Origin: Rhynchopus sp. YZ270_cl-10 | Lineage: Eukaryota > Euglenozoa > Diplonemea > Diplonemida > Diplonemidae | NCBI GenBank assembly: GCA_964035575.1 | Contig: OZ037833.1 | Span: forward strand, 1,674,001-1,738,000 | Length of the DNA stretch: 64,000 nucleotides | Direction of reading: 5' to 3' | Part shown: piece after piece, positions 31,927 to 41,946 of the stretch | Layout of the letters: every line of letters begins with the position of its first letter | How positions within the stretch are numbered: position 1 is the first letter of the stretch | The notes under the pieces: model-generated | Seen by the model: the letters and a program-made list of their open reading frames with translations, nothing else | Database searches by the model: none | Told to the model about the DNA's origin: nothing | Translations under genes and position numbers: made by a program

Positions 31927-32427
31927 GCACGCAACGCACTTCAGGGATCAGAGACATACACAAATGACCCTTAAGAACACGATTGGGATTCTGTGTTACA
32001 GTAAGGGGGTGTTGATACCTGAGAAACCCGAAGTAGCGGGAGGGGGGCTGGGTAGGGAAAAGACAAAAATTGAGAAAAGAAGGGGGAGAAAGGACTTCAG
32101 AAGAAGCACGCACTATTACAAAAAAGAACCTATGATTATTATGGGGAGAGGGGTAAGGGACACATGATCGTTTGTGTCCCTTCAGGGCTCTCTCGTTCTG
32201 AGCGGTACGCCCCCCCTCCCAACGTTTTCCCCTTTGAGCTGCCGTGAACAGGCCAAAATCGGGAAACCAAGTTCAAAAAAAGACGAAGAAAAAAAAAAGC
32301 AAGAATAAAAATTCGAAAGAATGAGCTTTTTGGGACACATGCATTGCTCATCGAATGGGAGTAAGGGAAGAGAGAGAAGGGTATTTCTTACATGCTTTAT
32401 TTGAAGAAAAAAAAAAGGGAATGGTTA

Positions 32428-32535
32428 TTGCAGGCACCTCCGATTGACCTACGTACATACCAACCATCCGGATGAAAACCAACACAGTACCCTGCAGCCA
32501 ACAACGGAAGGTGTGAAAGGAAACCTAATGGCTTG
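32428..32535 (+). repeat. dispersed repeat family C, copy 1
   Basis: Shares about 100 bp with 46782-46870 and about 50 bp with 41537-41590: GCAGGCACCTCCGA, then ATCCGGATGAAAAC, ACAGTACCCTGCA, GCCAACAAC and GAAAGGAAACC in order. Preceded by poly-A. Confidence 0.7.
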
Positions 32536-33009
32536 CCCGTACCGTAGTGTGAACGGGGGCGGTACACAACCGCTCGTAGGCCGGCGACCCATCTTCCGCT
32601 GAACTGTGAGCTTACAGGCACTCCCGTTCGCTACACCCAATGCTTGATGCACGATAGTCGAGACAAGAGAGCAAAGGGGGTGTTTTCCTTCGTGACGCTA
32701 CCACAGCAGAAGCGAGGAAAGTCCCCAAGTAAAAAAAAAGAAGAAAACGAAGAACAAAGGAAAAGGGAAAGAGAAAAAGGATACAAATTTCCGGTTTATG
32801 AAAGTTTCTTTCAGACACGCACTGGGATCGAAGAACACTAAAGAAAACCACGAAAAAATAACCAATTATATGTAAAAATGAACGGTCCTCATCCTCAGAC
32901 ACATCCTCTTTTTCCAAATAAATAAAAAAAAACAAATTCGATACTCACTATTTTAGCAAACAGCAAGCATTGAAGGGTGTAACATGTGCTCCTCAAAATA
33001 AGAGTTTAC

Positions 33010-33043
33010 AAGATGAACCTAAGCCTCACGTGCTCAGTCACCT
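33010..33043 (+). repeat. hairpin repeat family A, copy 16
   Basis: AAGATGAACCTAAGC, loop CTCACGT, GCTCAGTCACC (one mismatch in the stem). Confidence 0.7.
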
Positions 33044-33410
33044 TGAAAAAGGAGTGGTCTGTTATTCTTTTGTGTTCAAAGACCCCAAAAAGGGGGGAAA
33101 AAATTGGTACAGATTCACAAATTCCACCAATGCCCAGCAAAAGCAATTTCTCTTGGATCTCCAATCTGCTGGGGAAAAGAGGGGAGCTTCGGCAAAACAC
33201 AAAAACAAAAACAAAAAAAAACTGTTGTAGGAAAAAGGATAATGGGCGAAGTGGCTAAAACCCAAAATACGTCCATTTGCGGATCAGACCTCGCTTCGCT
33301 TTGATGCACATAACGTGACTGCAAGGCCTCCTATCAACCTGGTGCTGATTGATGGCTTTGCAAGGAATTACTGTGCATCGTACGAGAGTGGCATAAAAAA
33401 AAAAAAGAGA

Positions 33411-33466
33411 GTTGATTGTGTGAACGCTTCGCGTGGAGACCCATGCGGACGCAGACACTTCATAAA
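33411..33466 (+). repeat. hairpin repeat family B, copy
   Basis: GTTGATTGTGTGAACGC start and GGACGCAGACACTTC end, with an expanded centre. Confidence 0.5.
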
Positions 33467-33783
33467 ATGCAATTAGTATTGACATTTGATGCTGATCAAA
33501 GCCAATTTTTTTTGCTTTTTTTCATTCTTTTTAAAGGGGGGTAGGCGACCCACAAAGTGAAGTTGAACTCACCCAAACGTTCTTAAACGCAGATACACAG
33601 GACGCACTTTTTTCACCCAGCATCATCTCTACAAAAGCTCTTTTTGTTTTTTTGTTCGGTCAGTATTCTCCGCAACTGGTTTTTTTTTTTAATTTGTGGG
33701 GTTCTTTTTTGCACTATTCTATGAAGAAAAGGCCAATCGAATTACCCTCTCTGTACAACGTTCATTTTATTTTGTTTCTAATC

Positions 33784-33928
33784 TGGTGTTCCCGAAAGGG
33801 CCCATATTGACAGGTCCTTGACATGTCCTTGACACAAGGTTTACAGGGGAAAATGACACACCCCCCCCTATATTGACATGTCCTTGACATGTCGTTGACA
33901 TGTCCCCGACAGCAGATCGGTAACACCA
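33784..33928. mobile_element. MITE-like element, family E copy 2
   Basis: Ends TGGTGTTCCCGA and CGGTAACACCA. Flanks TAATC and TAATT look like a 5-bp target duplication with one change. The interior has seven or so 10-bp TTGACATGTC-type units. Confidence 0.6.
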
Positions 33929-34172
33929 TAATTGCAAAAATTCTCACCCAAAATTTTGCTTGGGCATTTTATTTTTTGTTTTGTCTCTCTCGCACTTTTT
34001 TTTCATTGGTAAAAGACCGGTTTCTGTCCTCACAATGTCACCACCCCCTTGAACAGGATTGGTGTGTGTGTGTGTGTTTTATTTTATTTTTTCCGCACCC
34101 CGGCATCTCTCTGAGTACGGCAGAGACGGGACAAAACAAAAAAGAGAAAAGTGGGGGGAGAAAGGGGGGTGA

Positions 34173-34213
34173 ACGTTGACCGTGCAAAACGCCTCTGGGA
34201 CGCAAGCATCGAA
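34173..34213 (+). repeat. hairpin repeat family B, copy
   Basis: GTTGACCGTGCAAAACGCCT then CTGGGACGCAAGCATCGA. Nearly identical to the copy at 36346. Confidence 0.65.
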
Positions 34214-35428
34214 CAACATTATGTCAAAAAAAAAAAGAGTCTTTGTTCTTTTTGATGCAAAACACACATCTTGGCTCACCCTTCTATGCACCACGACACA
34301 TACTGCATGCATAGGACCGCATTGAGAGGACGCCTGATGAGTCTGCTTGGGGCGGGGTCCCTGCACCACAGGCCCGGTGCGCGGGGAAGGTGGTATTGCA
34401 ACCTAGTCCTCAGTGGAGAAACTGCAAACTTTAGAAATCCTTAGGTTCTTTTTTTTCTGTAGGCCCTAAAAAGAGACGCTGTTATGGAAGGGAATCATCG
34501 CAAAAGGTGTGCAATGATGACCTCTTTTGCGTCCATATTTGCGGGCTCAGCATTTTGACGGAAACGAACAACCTGTGGTATACACAACCACAAAAAACAC
34601 GGTGTTACTGTTCGAACAAAACAGAAGGGCAAAATAGGTAACACCGCTCGGCCTTTGCTCGACCGACGGTTGGTTTTGGGTGGCTTCACGTTGAATGCGT
34701 TGAAAAAGCAACCATGAAAGTGGTCTCTGGGACACACACCAATGCAGGTAAGCTATCAAAGAAAACAGAAGGAGAAAATAGAAACTTAACACTCATCACA
34801 CGATAAAACCCATGGGAGACAGGTTGCGGTGAAACGCACACACCTCGACCTGTTTGGTGAGGAGTGGCTCTGCAACGCGGTTCTTCCCTAGAACCGCAAA
34901 GTGTGTTCAAAGTGCGTTGTTTCTATTTCCTCCTTCATTTCATGAGGTGACAAAAAAAAAAGTTGGTCGAAAACCAAAGTTCATATGCTGTAAGTCAGAC
35001 AACCAAATACCGACGCTATTGGTAAGCATCTCTAGTTTGATTTGTGCTCAATGTTCATCTGTAGCCCAACAACGCATTGTTTTTTCAATGCAAAAGCAAG
35101 AGAGAGAATTACTGTGAATTGAGCAACATAGTTCGAATGTCCCCTGCCAACTTCTTCAAGGGCAAAAAACAGGGTTGCAAAGACACGGGGGTGGTGAAAA
35201 TCACCAAAAGCCTGTTGTTTGGAACACATCAAATGCCCTAAAAAAAAATGGCTAAGAATGACGAACCCCTTTCCCACAGTCTCAATGACAAACTGCCTCA
35301 ATGAAGGGGAAATTTCTGTAGCGAAAGAACGCACAGACCGGCACACCGCACTATAATGTGGCAGAAAATGGGGGGTAAATAGGAACTCTGGTCTGACCGT
35401 GATTTTGAAGCGGGAGGGTGAGGGGGGA

Positions 35429-36054
35429 CCAGGTGTAGCCATAAGCCGGGGATCGATCCCCGGGCCAAAATTCCCAGATTTTCCCCCTAACAAACTGCAT
35501 GGGAAATGCTGCCTTAGCAATATTAGATTTAAGGATCAATTTGAATCCTGGGCCGGAACACGGATTTGGATTCAGAGGATCCCAATCTTTCCAATAACGG
35601 CATTTTCTGGGGGTGGAAAAATACCCTGCTTTCTTGCGAGGGGGTTGGGCCAAAAAAAAAAAAAAAAATAGGCACCCGAACAATCCCCTGTGTATACTGT
35701 GTGCGGAAATTGACCAAAAACGAGAACTTGTCCATTTCGGCAAATTGACCCCACCACTGGCCGGACGGATTCCGGAAATGCAAATGCAAGTGTTTTCGGT
35801 GTGAACTGTGTACTCTATGTACTGTGCGCTACCACAGCACAGGACCTCATAAGCTCTCACAGGCTCTCACAAGGTAAACACCTTGCGCTTTCAGCGGTGG
35901 GTCGCGATTTTTTTCACAGTGTGCAAACGAACAGATTTTTGACATTTTTTACCGTTTTCCTGATTTTTCCTCATAAAACCCCCCCCTAAATTAAGCCGGG
36001 GATCGGGGATCGGGGATCGCGGGTTTTGACCCCCCTAGTTACGGCTGCACCTGG
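35429..36054. mobile_element. 626-bp inverted-repeat element with CCAGGTGTAGCC ends
   Basis: Left end CCAGGTGTAGCCATAA, right end TTACGGCTGCACCTGG; possible 6-bp target duplication GGGGGA on both sides. Just inside the left end is the 18-bp perfect palindrome CCGGGGATCGATCCCCGG (35446-35463); just inside the right end are three GGGGATC units (35997-36020). No coding function recognised. Confidence 0.6.
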
Positions 36055-36297
36055 GGGGGACTGGAAAGACAGATGAAAGTGACACATGATAAAAAGTTGG
36101 CCGGGATATTTTTTGCCCGTGCTAGGATATATGCAGACAGCACACACCCTCCTGAGTGTGGTAGTGATTGGAAAAGAAAAAATAAACACTGGTCCGACTC
36201 AAAAAGTGAGGTCGGAGATGAGTAAAGAAAATGCAAAAAAAATGCACGCACGAAAGAAAGAAAGGGAGAAAAAAAAATGAAAAAATGAAAACAATGT

Positions 36298-36332
36298 AGA
36301 ATGATCCTCAGTCTCGAGTACTTAGTCACATT
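36298..36332 (+). repeat. hairpin repeat family A, copy 17
   Basis: AATGATCCTCAGTCTCGAG then TACTTAGTCACATTG; diverged stem. A family-B hairpin follows 14 nt later. Confidence 0.6.
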
Positions 36333-36345
36333 GAAAAAAAAAGTG

Positions 36346-36388
36346 AAGTTGATAGTGCAAAACGCCTCTGGGACGCAGGCACTGAAAA
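36346..36388 (+). repeat. hairpin repeat family B, best-preserved copy
   Basis: GTTGATAGTGCAAAACGCCT then CTGGGACGCAGGCACTGA. AGTGC/GCACT outer stem. Confidence 0.7.
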
Positions 36389-36752
36389 GCCAAAGGGAAC
36401 GACATTTTTTGTCACTTCCCGGGCAACACTCCTCCCCACGTGCGTGACGGTGCACTCCAGTGATTCTGCGTTCCTGTTACAAAAAGAATGCATTTCAAAA
36501 TTGAAACACATTGTATGCGAACAGCATGCAATTAGACCTTGCGGAGATGGCACGTAGTCAGACAAAACAAAGCAGGGAGGACGTGAAGCCAGCGGGGTTT
36601 ATTAATCATTGAATCTTCCTTCAGCAACAACAAAAAGAGAAAAAGTTGACAGTGTTTCCCACGGTGAGATTTTGGGGTGAGAAATCTCACAAAAAAAAAA
36701 AAAAAAAAAAAAAGTGAGGTGAGAAATCTCACCAGCAGGAAAAATAACTATT

Positions 36753-36918
36753 TATTCACCTCCTTTTAGCGGGGTTTTATTTTGCGATAACTTCACGCAT
36801 TTTTTTCCCAGGCGAGGGCTACTTAATTTGCCGAGCGAAGCGAGGCAAATTGAGTGCACGAGCCTGGGAAAAAAATAAGTGAAGTATCGCAAAATAATCC
36901 GCTAAAAGGAGGTGAATA
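36753..36918. mobile_element. 166-bp fold-back element with TATTCACCTCCTTTTAGC ends
   Basis: Arms of nearly 60 bp: TATTCACCTCCTTTTAGCGG, then TTTTGCGATAACTTCACGC and TTTTTTTCCCAGGC, with their inverse ending at 36918. The centre has a CGAGCGAAGCGAGG stem. Partial relatives occur at 37801-37838 and 37919-37965. Confidence 0.7.
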
Positions 36919-36922
36919 CGTA

Positions 36923-38027
36923 ATTTTATTTCACGGGAAATAAAGTATACGAAAGGATTTGGCACTTTTAGCGGGACTCATTTATTGTGCAATAACTAAC
37001 GAGAATGTGTCCCTCCAGGTAGCTCTCATTACCCTCCCGCTAGCTTTTGCTCGCCGGGAACCTGCAAAAAACTGGTGAATTGGGCCCATACCCTGGTATG
37101 TGGGGTGGGATACGCATTTTTGGGGTGGCAGAACCATGTGTGAGCCACAGGGTGGTGCACGTGTGACCCCATGCAGTACCACGCAACCCACGTTTTTACA
37201 CACACAACAACGGCATTTTGCGTGTAGCGCGTACAGTATGTAGCCTAAAAAGCCCACACCACGTGTACGCATAGCGCGTAGCGCAGCGTGTGGTCGGTTT
37301 GGAAAGCTGCCTCAACGGTACACAAAGCTACATCCCGACCTCTCGCCACCTCAGTGTCCCCTCGGGTGCTAGCGGGAGGTCGGGAAATGGCTGTCGTGCA
37401 AGAGCGAGACACATTCAGAAGATCCCCGCCCATCACAGAATATCATGCCAGCCACCACCTTCCTCACAATGAAGTAAAGGGGGTGGTGTGTCCTTCGTCT
37501 TGATAGTGAGATCGTCACGGAGATACACTATGTACGAAACGAAGTCGGCTTCCGTGGGCTTACCGTCAGGCTTGCCAATGAATTCCTTAAAAAGCGGTCC
37601 CATTCACGGACGTACGGTGTCGACAATGCTAGTCCTTCAGCAAAACCACTGTAGTGCTTGTCCATCTCCTGTCGGAGGACCGTTTGCGTCTTACATCCTT
37701 CGGCATGTTGCATGTGTCAGAAAAAAAATGGGAAAAGGGCAAAAAAAATTCGAAATTTTCAATTTTTAGGTGGGTGGTGGTGCAGGATGTACCAAAATTT
37801 AGCGTGAAGTTATCGCCAAATAAAACCCCTGTTTTAGCGTGAAAAAAATAAAAATAAAATCCCGCTCTGAAGGAATTGCAGTGAAAAAAAGTGAAAAACG
37901 CGTGAAATAAAGTTCAATGAGCGGGTTTTTAATTTGCGATAAAAAAACTGCGTGAAATTATCATTAAAAAGAATCCCGCTAAAAGTGCCAAATCCTTCGT
38001 ATACTTTATTTCCCAGGGGAATAAAAA
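36923..38027. mobile_element. 1.1-kb inverted-repeat element with decayed interior
   Basis: About 41-bp inverted ends carrying GGGAAATAAAGTATACGAA, GGATTTGGCACTTTTAGC and GGGA at 36935-36976 and 37974-38014. The interior has denser, less homopolymeric DNA with short minus-strand open frames at 37245-37713 that look like remains of a gene, of unknown family and clearly broken. No target duplication was identified. Confidence 0.6.
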
Positions 38028-38095
38028 AAAAAAAAAATCATGGTTGAACCACGGGAGTACCATGGGAACTGGGTTGCTGACCGCACCATCCAGGC

Positions 38096-38271
38096 TGTAC
38101 CTCAATTTTTTTTTGCCTGCGGCGCCATTTTCCCTTTTTTGCTCCGCAAAAAAGGGTTAGGTGTGTGACTATGTGCTGTAAAAAAGATAGATTTTTACAC
38201 TGTACCCTAATTTTTTTTCGCCTGCGGCGCCATTTGTTTGATTTTTTTTTGCTCCGCAAAAATCCCTATGT
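38096..38271 (+). repeat. tandem duplication of about 60 bp
   Basis: Two copies (about 38096-38157 and 38211-38271) share TGCCTGCGGCGCCATTT or CGCCTGCGGCGCCATTT, a T-run and TTTTTTGCTCCGCAAAAA. Each copy can form GCGGCGCC and TTTTTGC/GCAAAAA hairpins. Confidence 0.6.
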
Positions 38272-38568
38272 TCCCAATGTCCCTGGTCAGCAGTGCTGAG
38301 AAATTTTGGGCACAAAAACAAACTGACCCCCCAATCTTCCAACGACAGTGACATTTATGTCAACAATTTTTAGAAATGTTGCGTACCGTGGCTTCGCTTG
38401 GGTGCCATGCCTGCCATGACTGCCATGACTGCCGTTTATTTTGTAAATGTACTGAGGTTACTGATAATTCGTGTACCACGTGTGCCTGGTGCAAATATCA
38501 ATGAAGTGCCGAACTCCGAGAAATTCTCGCATTCCGCCGGAGGCCCCCAACTTGAGCTAAGGTGGGGA

Positions 38569-38660
38569 CCCGGGCGCGCGAAGCGCGCCCGGGCTCGCCA
38601 CACCTATACAAAAACCCGCAAAACCGCAAAATCTCACCTATTTTCAGAGTTAGGTGAGAT
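38569..38660. repeat. two adjacent perfect hairpins
   Basis: CCCGGGCGCGC-GAA-GCGCGCCCGGG at 38569-38593 (11-bp stem, 3-nt loop). ATCTCACCTA / TAGGTGAGAT at 38631-38660 (10-bp stem, 10-nt loop). Possibly remains of a fold-back element. Confidence 0.6.
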
Positions 38661-39271
38661 GCTGGGAAACACTGAAAGTTGACCAAAAAAAAAAAAAAAA
38701 GAAGAAGAAGAAGAGCGGGGAAGAGAGAAGGAGAAAACTCGAACAATGCGTACGTCAAAAAAATGCGTCCCAAAAAAAAATGAGGGGCACAAAAGGCAAC
38801 GTAGGATTTGGCATCACGTATGTATTTTCATATTTCTCAAAAAGTATGCAAAAATAAAAACAAATCTCTTTGTGAAAAGACACCTCATCAAATGCCCAAC
38901 CGATGCAATCACATAAATGAGATCAATTTTTTTTTTTTTTTGGGTAAACAGGGCAGGCTCTCCGCTAGGATTTCCGATTTTGAAAATGTTCTGTTGATGA
39001 TCCACGTGGTGGGGTACATGCTTGCGCCGCAGGCGCACGGTACGCAACTTTTTTTTTTTCCAACGCCCGATTTTGACTTTTTTGGGACGTTTGAGCACTC
39101 ACCTCTCCATATTTTCTTCTCCTGAGCTTTTTTGACAGGTAGAACGGGTCTGAACCACTCAGCAGAACTTTTTTTTTTTTTTTTTTTCTCCCCCATTTTC
39201 AAAAAGTTCTGTTGACAATCAACAGAACTTTAGTACCTAGCGGAGTCACTGAAACAGGGGGAATTGAGGGC

Positions 39272-39305
39272 GCCGTTTTAACGCCTCTGGGACGCAGCGC
39301 ATTGA
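39272..39305 (+). repeat. hairpin repeat family B, copy
   Basis: TTTTAACGCCTCTGGGACGC then AGCGCATTGA. The loop block CGCCTCTGGGACGCAG is intact. Confidence 0.55.
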
Positions 39306-39463
39306 GAGGGTGAAGTGATTGTAAAAAAAAGAGGGGAGCGGTAGGCAACGGGGGAGGGGGGTAATTCTTTCGCAATCGGCAACTGGCAAATGCTGGACGA
39401 TGCTTCTTTATTTTCAATCTACAGATGTTCGGAGTAGAGGTTTGCTATATTCTTTCAACACGG

Positions 39464-41198
39464 TTAACACGAAAGCCCGGTGAAGGATTCGAGAGTGCGC
39501 ACTCGACGAAGCGTGTCGCTGGATCTGTCAAGGGAGAGGGAGGACGAATCGGAGAGCTCACGAGGGTCTCCTTCCGATTGGCAGTCGCGGCTGCTGTCTG
39601 TCTCAGGTATGCCGGCGAACATGTCCTCCAGCAGGATTGGTGTGGCGAAGCAGTCCCCAACAAGACTGGTCACCTCGCTGCTGGCGCCGTCGTTGTAGAA
39701 CGACGTCTGCGGTGTTACAAGAGCAGGGCATGTGTTGCAGCGCATCAGCTGCTGTAGGGTGTTAGTGGTGTCAAATGTTGGCAAATGTTATCTGGCACGA
39801 AACAGATTATCAAAAAGAGGCCTAAAGCCTAAAGCCTAAAGCCTAAAGCCTAAAGCCTAAAGCCTAAAGCCTAAAGCCTAAAGCCTAAAGCCTAAAGCCT
39901 AAAGCCTAAAGCCTAAAGCCTAAAGCCGTGCTGAGTCGCCCAACAGGATTGAAAGATGAAAGCTATGTAAAGGTTATTAATAAAGACAAAGTGCATACTG
40001 TTTCCTGCGGGGTCTGCGACAGCGGCTCCGTCATGCACCGTGTTGGTTTGTCTGCCTGTGTGATCGGGGCAGCAAAGCAGACGCGCACGGTGTGCCCCCC
40101 TTCGGTCCTGCCGTTGAGGCGGCCGACAAGCATGAAGGCCTCCTCAGGGGTGGCGAACTCGAGGAGTGCGTCTGCACCGACGGCGGCAATGAAGGTGGGG
40201 TCGTCCATGCTGTGACGCTTGAGGCATGAGAAGACGGCGCCCTCTGCGCGGTGCCAGTTGGCGACAGTGACGGCACGGCTTGGGGGGCACTTCGTTGCAG
40301 CAACGGGCCCGGCAGGCTCGTTGACGATGGAGAAGGTCCAAAGCTCTGAGAGCGCGCCGCTCCAGTTCGACGCATTGGGGAGTGTGCTGGGCTTGGCCTG
40401 GACGACGTCGCCAAAGAGGGGGAACTCCTCAAAGTGCTGCCGCAGGGCCTCTGCGTCGTCCTCGGTGCGGAACTGCAGGATCGCCTTCTTCGCGTTGTGT
40501 GCCTGCGACAGCACCTTCGCCACAACGATGTCGCCGTACTGACTGCAGATGCGGAAGAGCATCTCCGCTGTAACGTACGGTGTGTCCTCGTCCACAGGGT
40601 CCGGCAGGCCGGACACATAGATGCAGGTCCCGACCTTGCCCTGGGGCAGCGCCGTCTTGCTCTCAGGGATGCGCCCCCGCATGTGCTCCTCCTGGCGTGG
40701 GATCAGCCAGCCCTCCCCAGAGCGGTGCTCGCCCCAGACAAAGTCAAGTGTACACCGTGCGGTTGTTGCGAGACGTGCGTTGACCTCATCGTAGCAGTGG
40801 TTCTTGTCGTCGTTCTTCTTGAAGGAGAGCTCCGGGACGGTGGAGAAGACGGCAACGAAGGTGCATTCAAAGGGCGCACCGTTGCTCCCGCACGACGCAA
40901 TCGGGCGGCCGTTGATGTACTCCATCGCCTGCTGCGCGCCGTCGTGCGTCTCAAACTGCACCAACGCCTGCTCCTTGCTGTCCTTCTGCGACACAAACAA
41001 CGACACTTTCTCCACCTTCGCCAGCTGCGTCATCGTCCAGAAGATGTTCTCCATCTTGACCTCCCCGCTCAGCTCCACCCTCAGGTCACGCAACACCACC
41101 AGCAAAACACGCGCTGTAGTCGCTTGAGCACGGGGACGGTGCTGCTTGCGCGACTTCCTCCCCCGTCCAGCAGACTTGTTGCTTGACGGGGTGTGCAT
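39464..41198 (-). CDS. PTB-like three-RRM protein without SAM domain (paralogue B)
   Basis: Two exons: 41198-39999 (400 codons) and 39751-39464 (95 codons plus stop), phase 0, product about 495 aa. The intron (39998-39752, 247 nt) starts GTATGC, ends CCACTAACACCCTACAG and contains the (CCTAAAG)15 array. The start is ATG 41198 (MHTPSSNKSAGRG); 23 in-frame upstream residues look untranslated. RRM1 has VLLVVLRDL and LAKVEKVSLF with the PTB-like long strand VFSTVPELSFKK. RRM2 starts GTCIYVSGLPDPVDEDTP. RRM3 starts RAVTVANW. The SAM-coding exons present in paralogues A and C are missing. The C-terminal exon keeps a DTLRRVRTLESF block like that of the paralogues. Confidence 0.78.
39821..39927 (-). 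repeat. perfect telomere-like (CCTAAAG)15 array inside an intron
   Basis: 107 bp of an uninterrupted 7-bp unit, CCTAAAG on the plus strand and CTTTAGG (TTTAGGC in another phase) on the gene-sense strand. It differs by one base from the widespread TTTAGGG telomere unit. It lies wholly within the single intron of paralogue B. No other such array is in the window. Confidence 0.95.
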
Positions 41199-41536
41199 TG
41201 TAATTATGAAGAGTAAAGAGAGAAAAACGGAGCGAAAATGAAAGTATAAAAGATGTGATACGGGCAAGAGAAATGCTCTGTGGGTAGGGATGGATTTGTA
41301 AGGAAATTATTTCGAAGAAGAAAAAAACCTCCCCGAAACCCCTATTTTTTTTTTTGTGTGGTAAGTTGGTGTCCTAATTTTCGTTTTTTTTTTTCTTTTT
41401 GTTTTGTTTCCGTCGTGGTTTCTTGTGTTTTTTTTTTTTCCCGGGTGGGTACGGGAGGGATGTTGTCACTAAGTGATGCATCGGAATGAGAAGAGGGGAA
41501 GGGGAAGGGGGAGGGAAAGAAGGAAATAATTTTTTG

Positions 41537-41590
41537 ATGCAGGCACCTCCGACTGACCCACGTACGATGCCAGCCATCTGGATGAAAGCA
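41537..41590 (+). repeat. dispersed repeat family C, copy 2 (short)
   Basis: GATGCAGGCACCTCCGACTG, then ACGTACGATGCCAGCC and ATCTGGATGAAAGCAC: the 5' half of the family. Confidence 0.65.
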
Positions 41591-41864
41591 CAATAAAGAA
41601 AGGGGGGTGGGGTGGGGAGAAAAAATCGTACGTAAGCCTCTCGCTCTGAGGATGGTCTTACTAAGCCAGAAGAATGTGCACCCTTCCCCCCCTATTCTGC
41701 CTTGTCTGCTTGTGGATGCTGATGCACACTCCCCGCCACTTCATTTTTTAAATGAGGTGGGGTTGGCCCAAAAAAAAACACCATTTCTTGAAACCATAGT
41801 ATATAGTGTACCCCGTAGAAAATAAAGAAGAAGCGATTTTTTTTTTGTCACAAAAAACGAAAAA

Positions 41865-41900
41865 GTTGAAAGTGCAAAACATTAAAAAGAATGCAGTTCA
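41865..41900 (+). repeat. hairpin repeat family B, diverged copy
   Basis: GTTGAAAGTGCAAAACATT then GAATGCAGTTC. A family-A hairpin follows 12 nt later. Confidence 0.45.
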
Positions 41901-41911
41901 AAAAAAAGAGT

Positions 41912-41946
41912 TTAAGATAAACTTAAGCTTTGTGGTTAATCACCCT
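41912..41946 (+). repeat. hairpin repeat family A, copy 18
   Basis: AAGATAAACTTAAGC, loop TTTGTG, GTTAATCACC. Confidence 0.55.

Larger units (their letters stand above)
27250..39463. other. 12.2-kb gene-free region rich in hairpin repeats and MITE-like elements
   Basis: No supported gene. It contains the densest set of family-A hairpins (28714-36332), family-B copies, one family-C repeat, and inverted-repeat elements at 27659, 30982, 33784, 35429, 36753 and 36923. Poly-A tracts at 31896-31925 and 36691-36713. Open frames here are short and mostly built of homopolymers and repeats. Confidence 0.55.

Noticed and set aside
34335-34380. CTGATGAG sequence resembling a hammerhead ribozyme core
   Set aside because: The required GAAA and flanking helices are not present at a suitable distance.
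39821-39927. CRISPR-like array
   Set aside because: Pure 7-bp tandem repeat with no spacers, in a eukaryotic intron.
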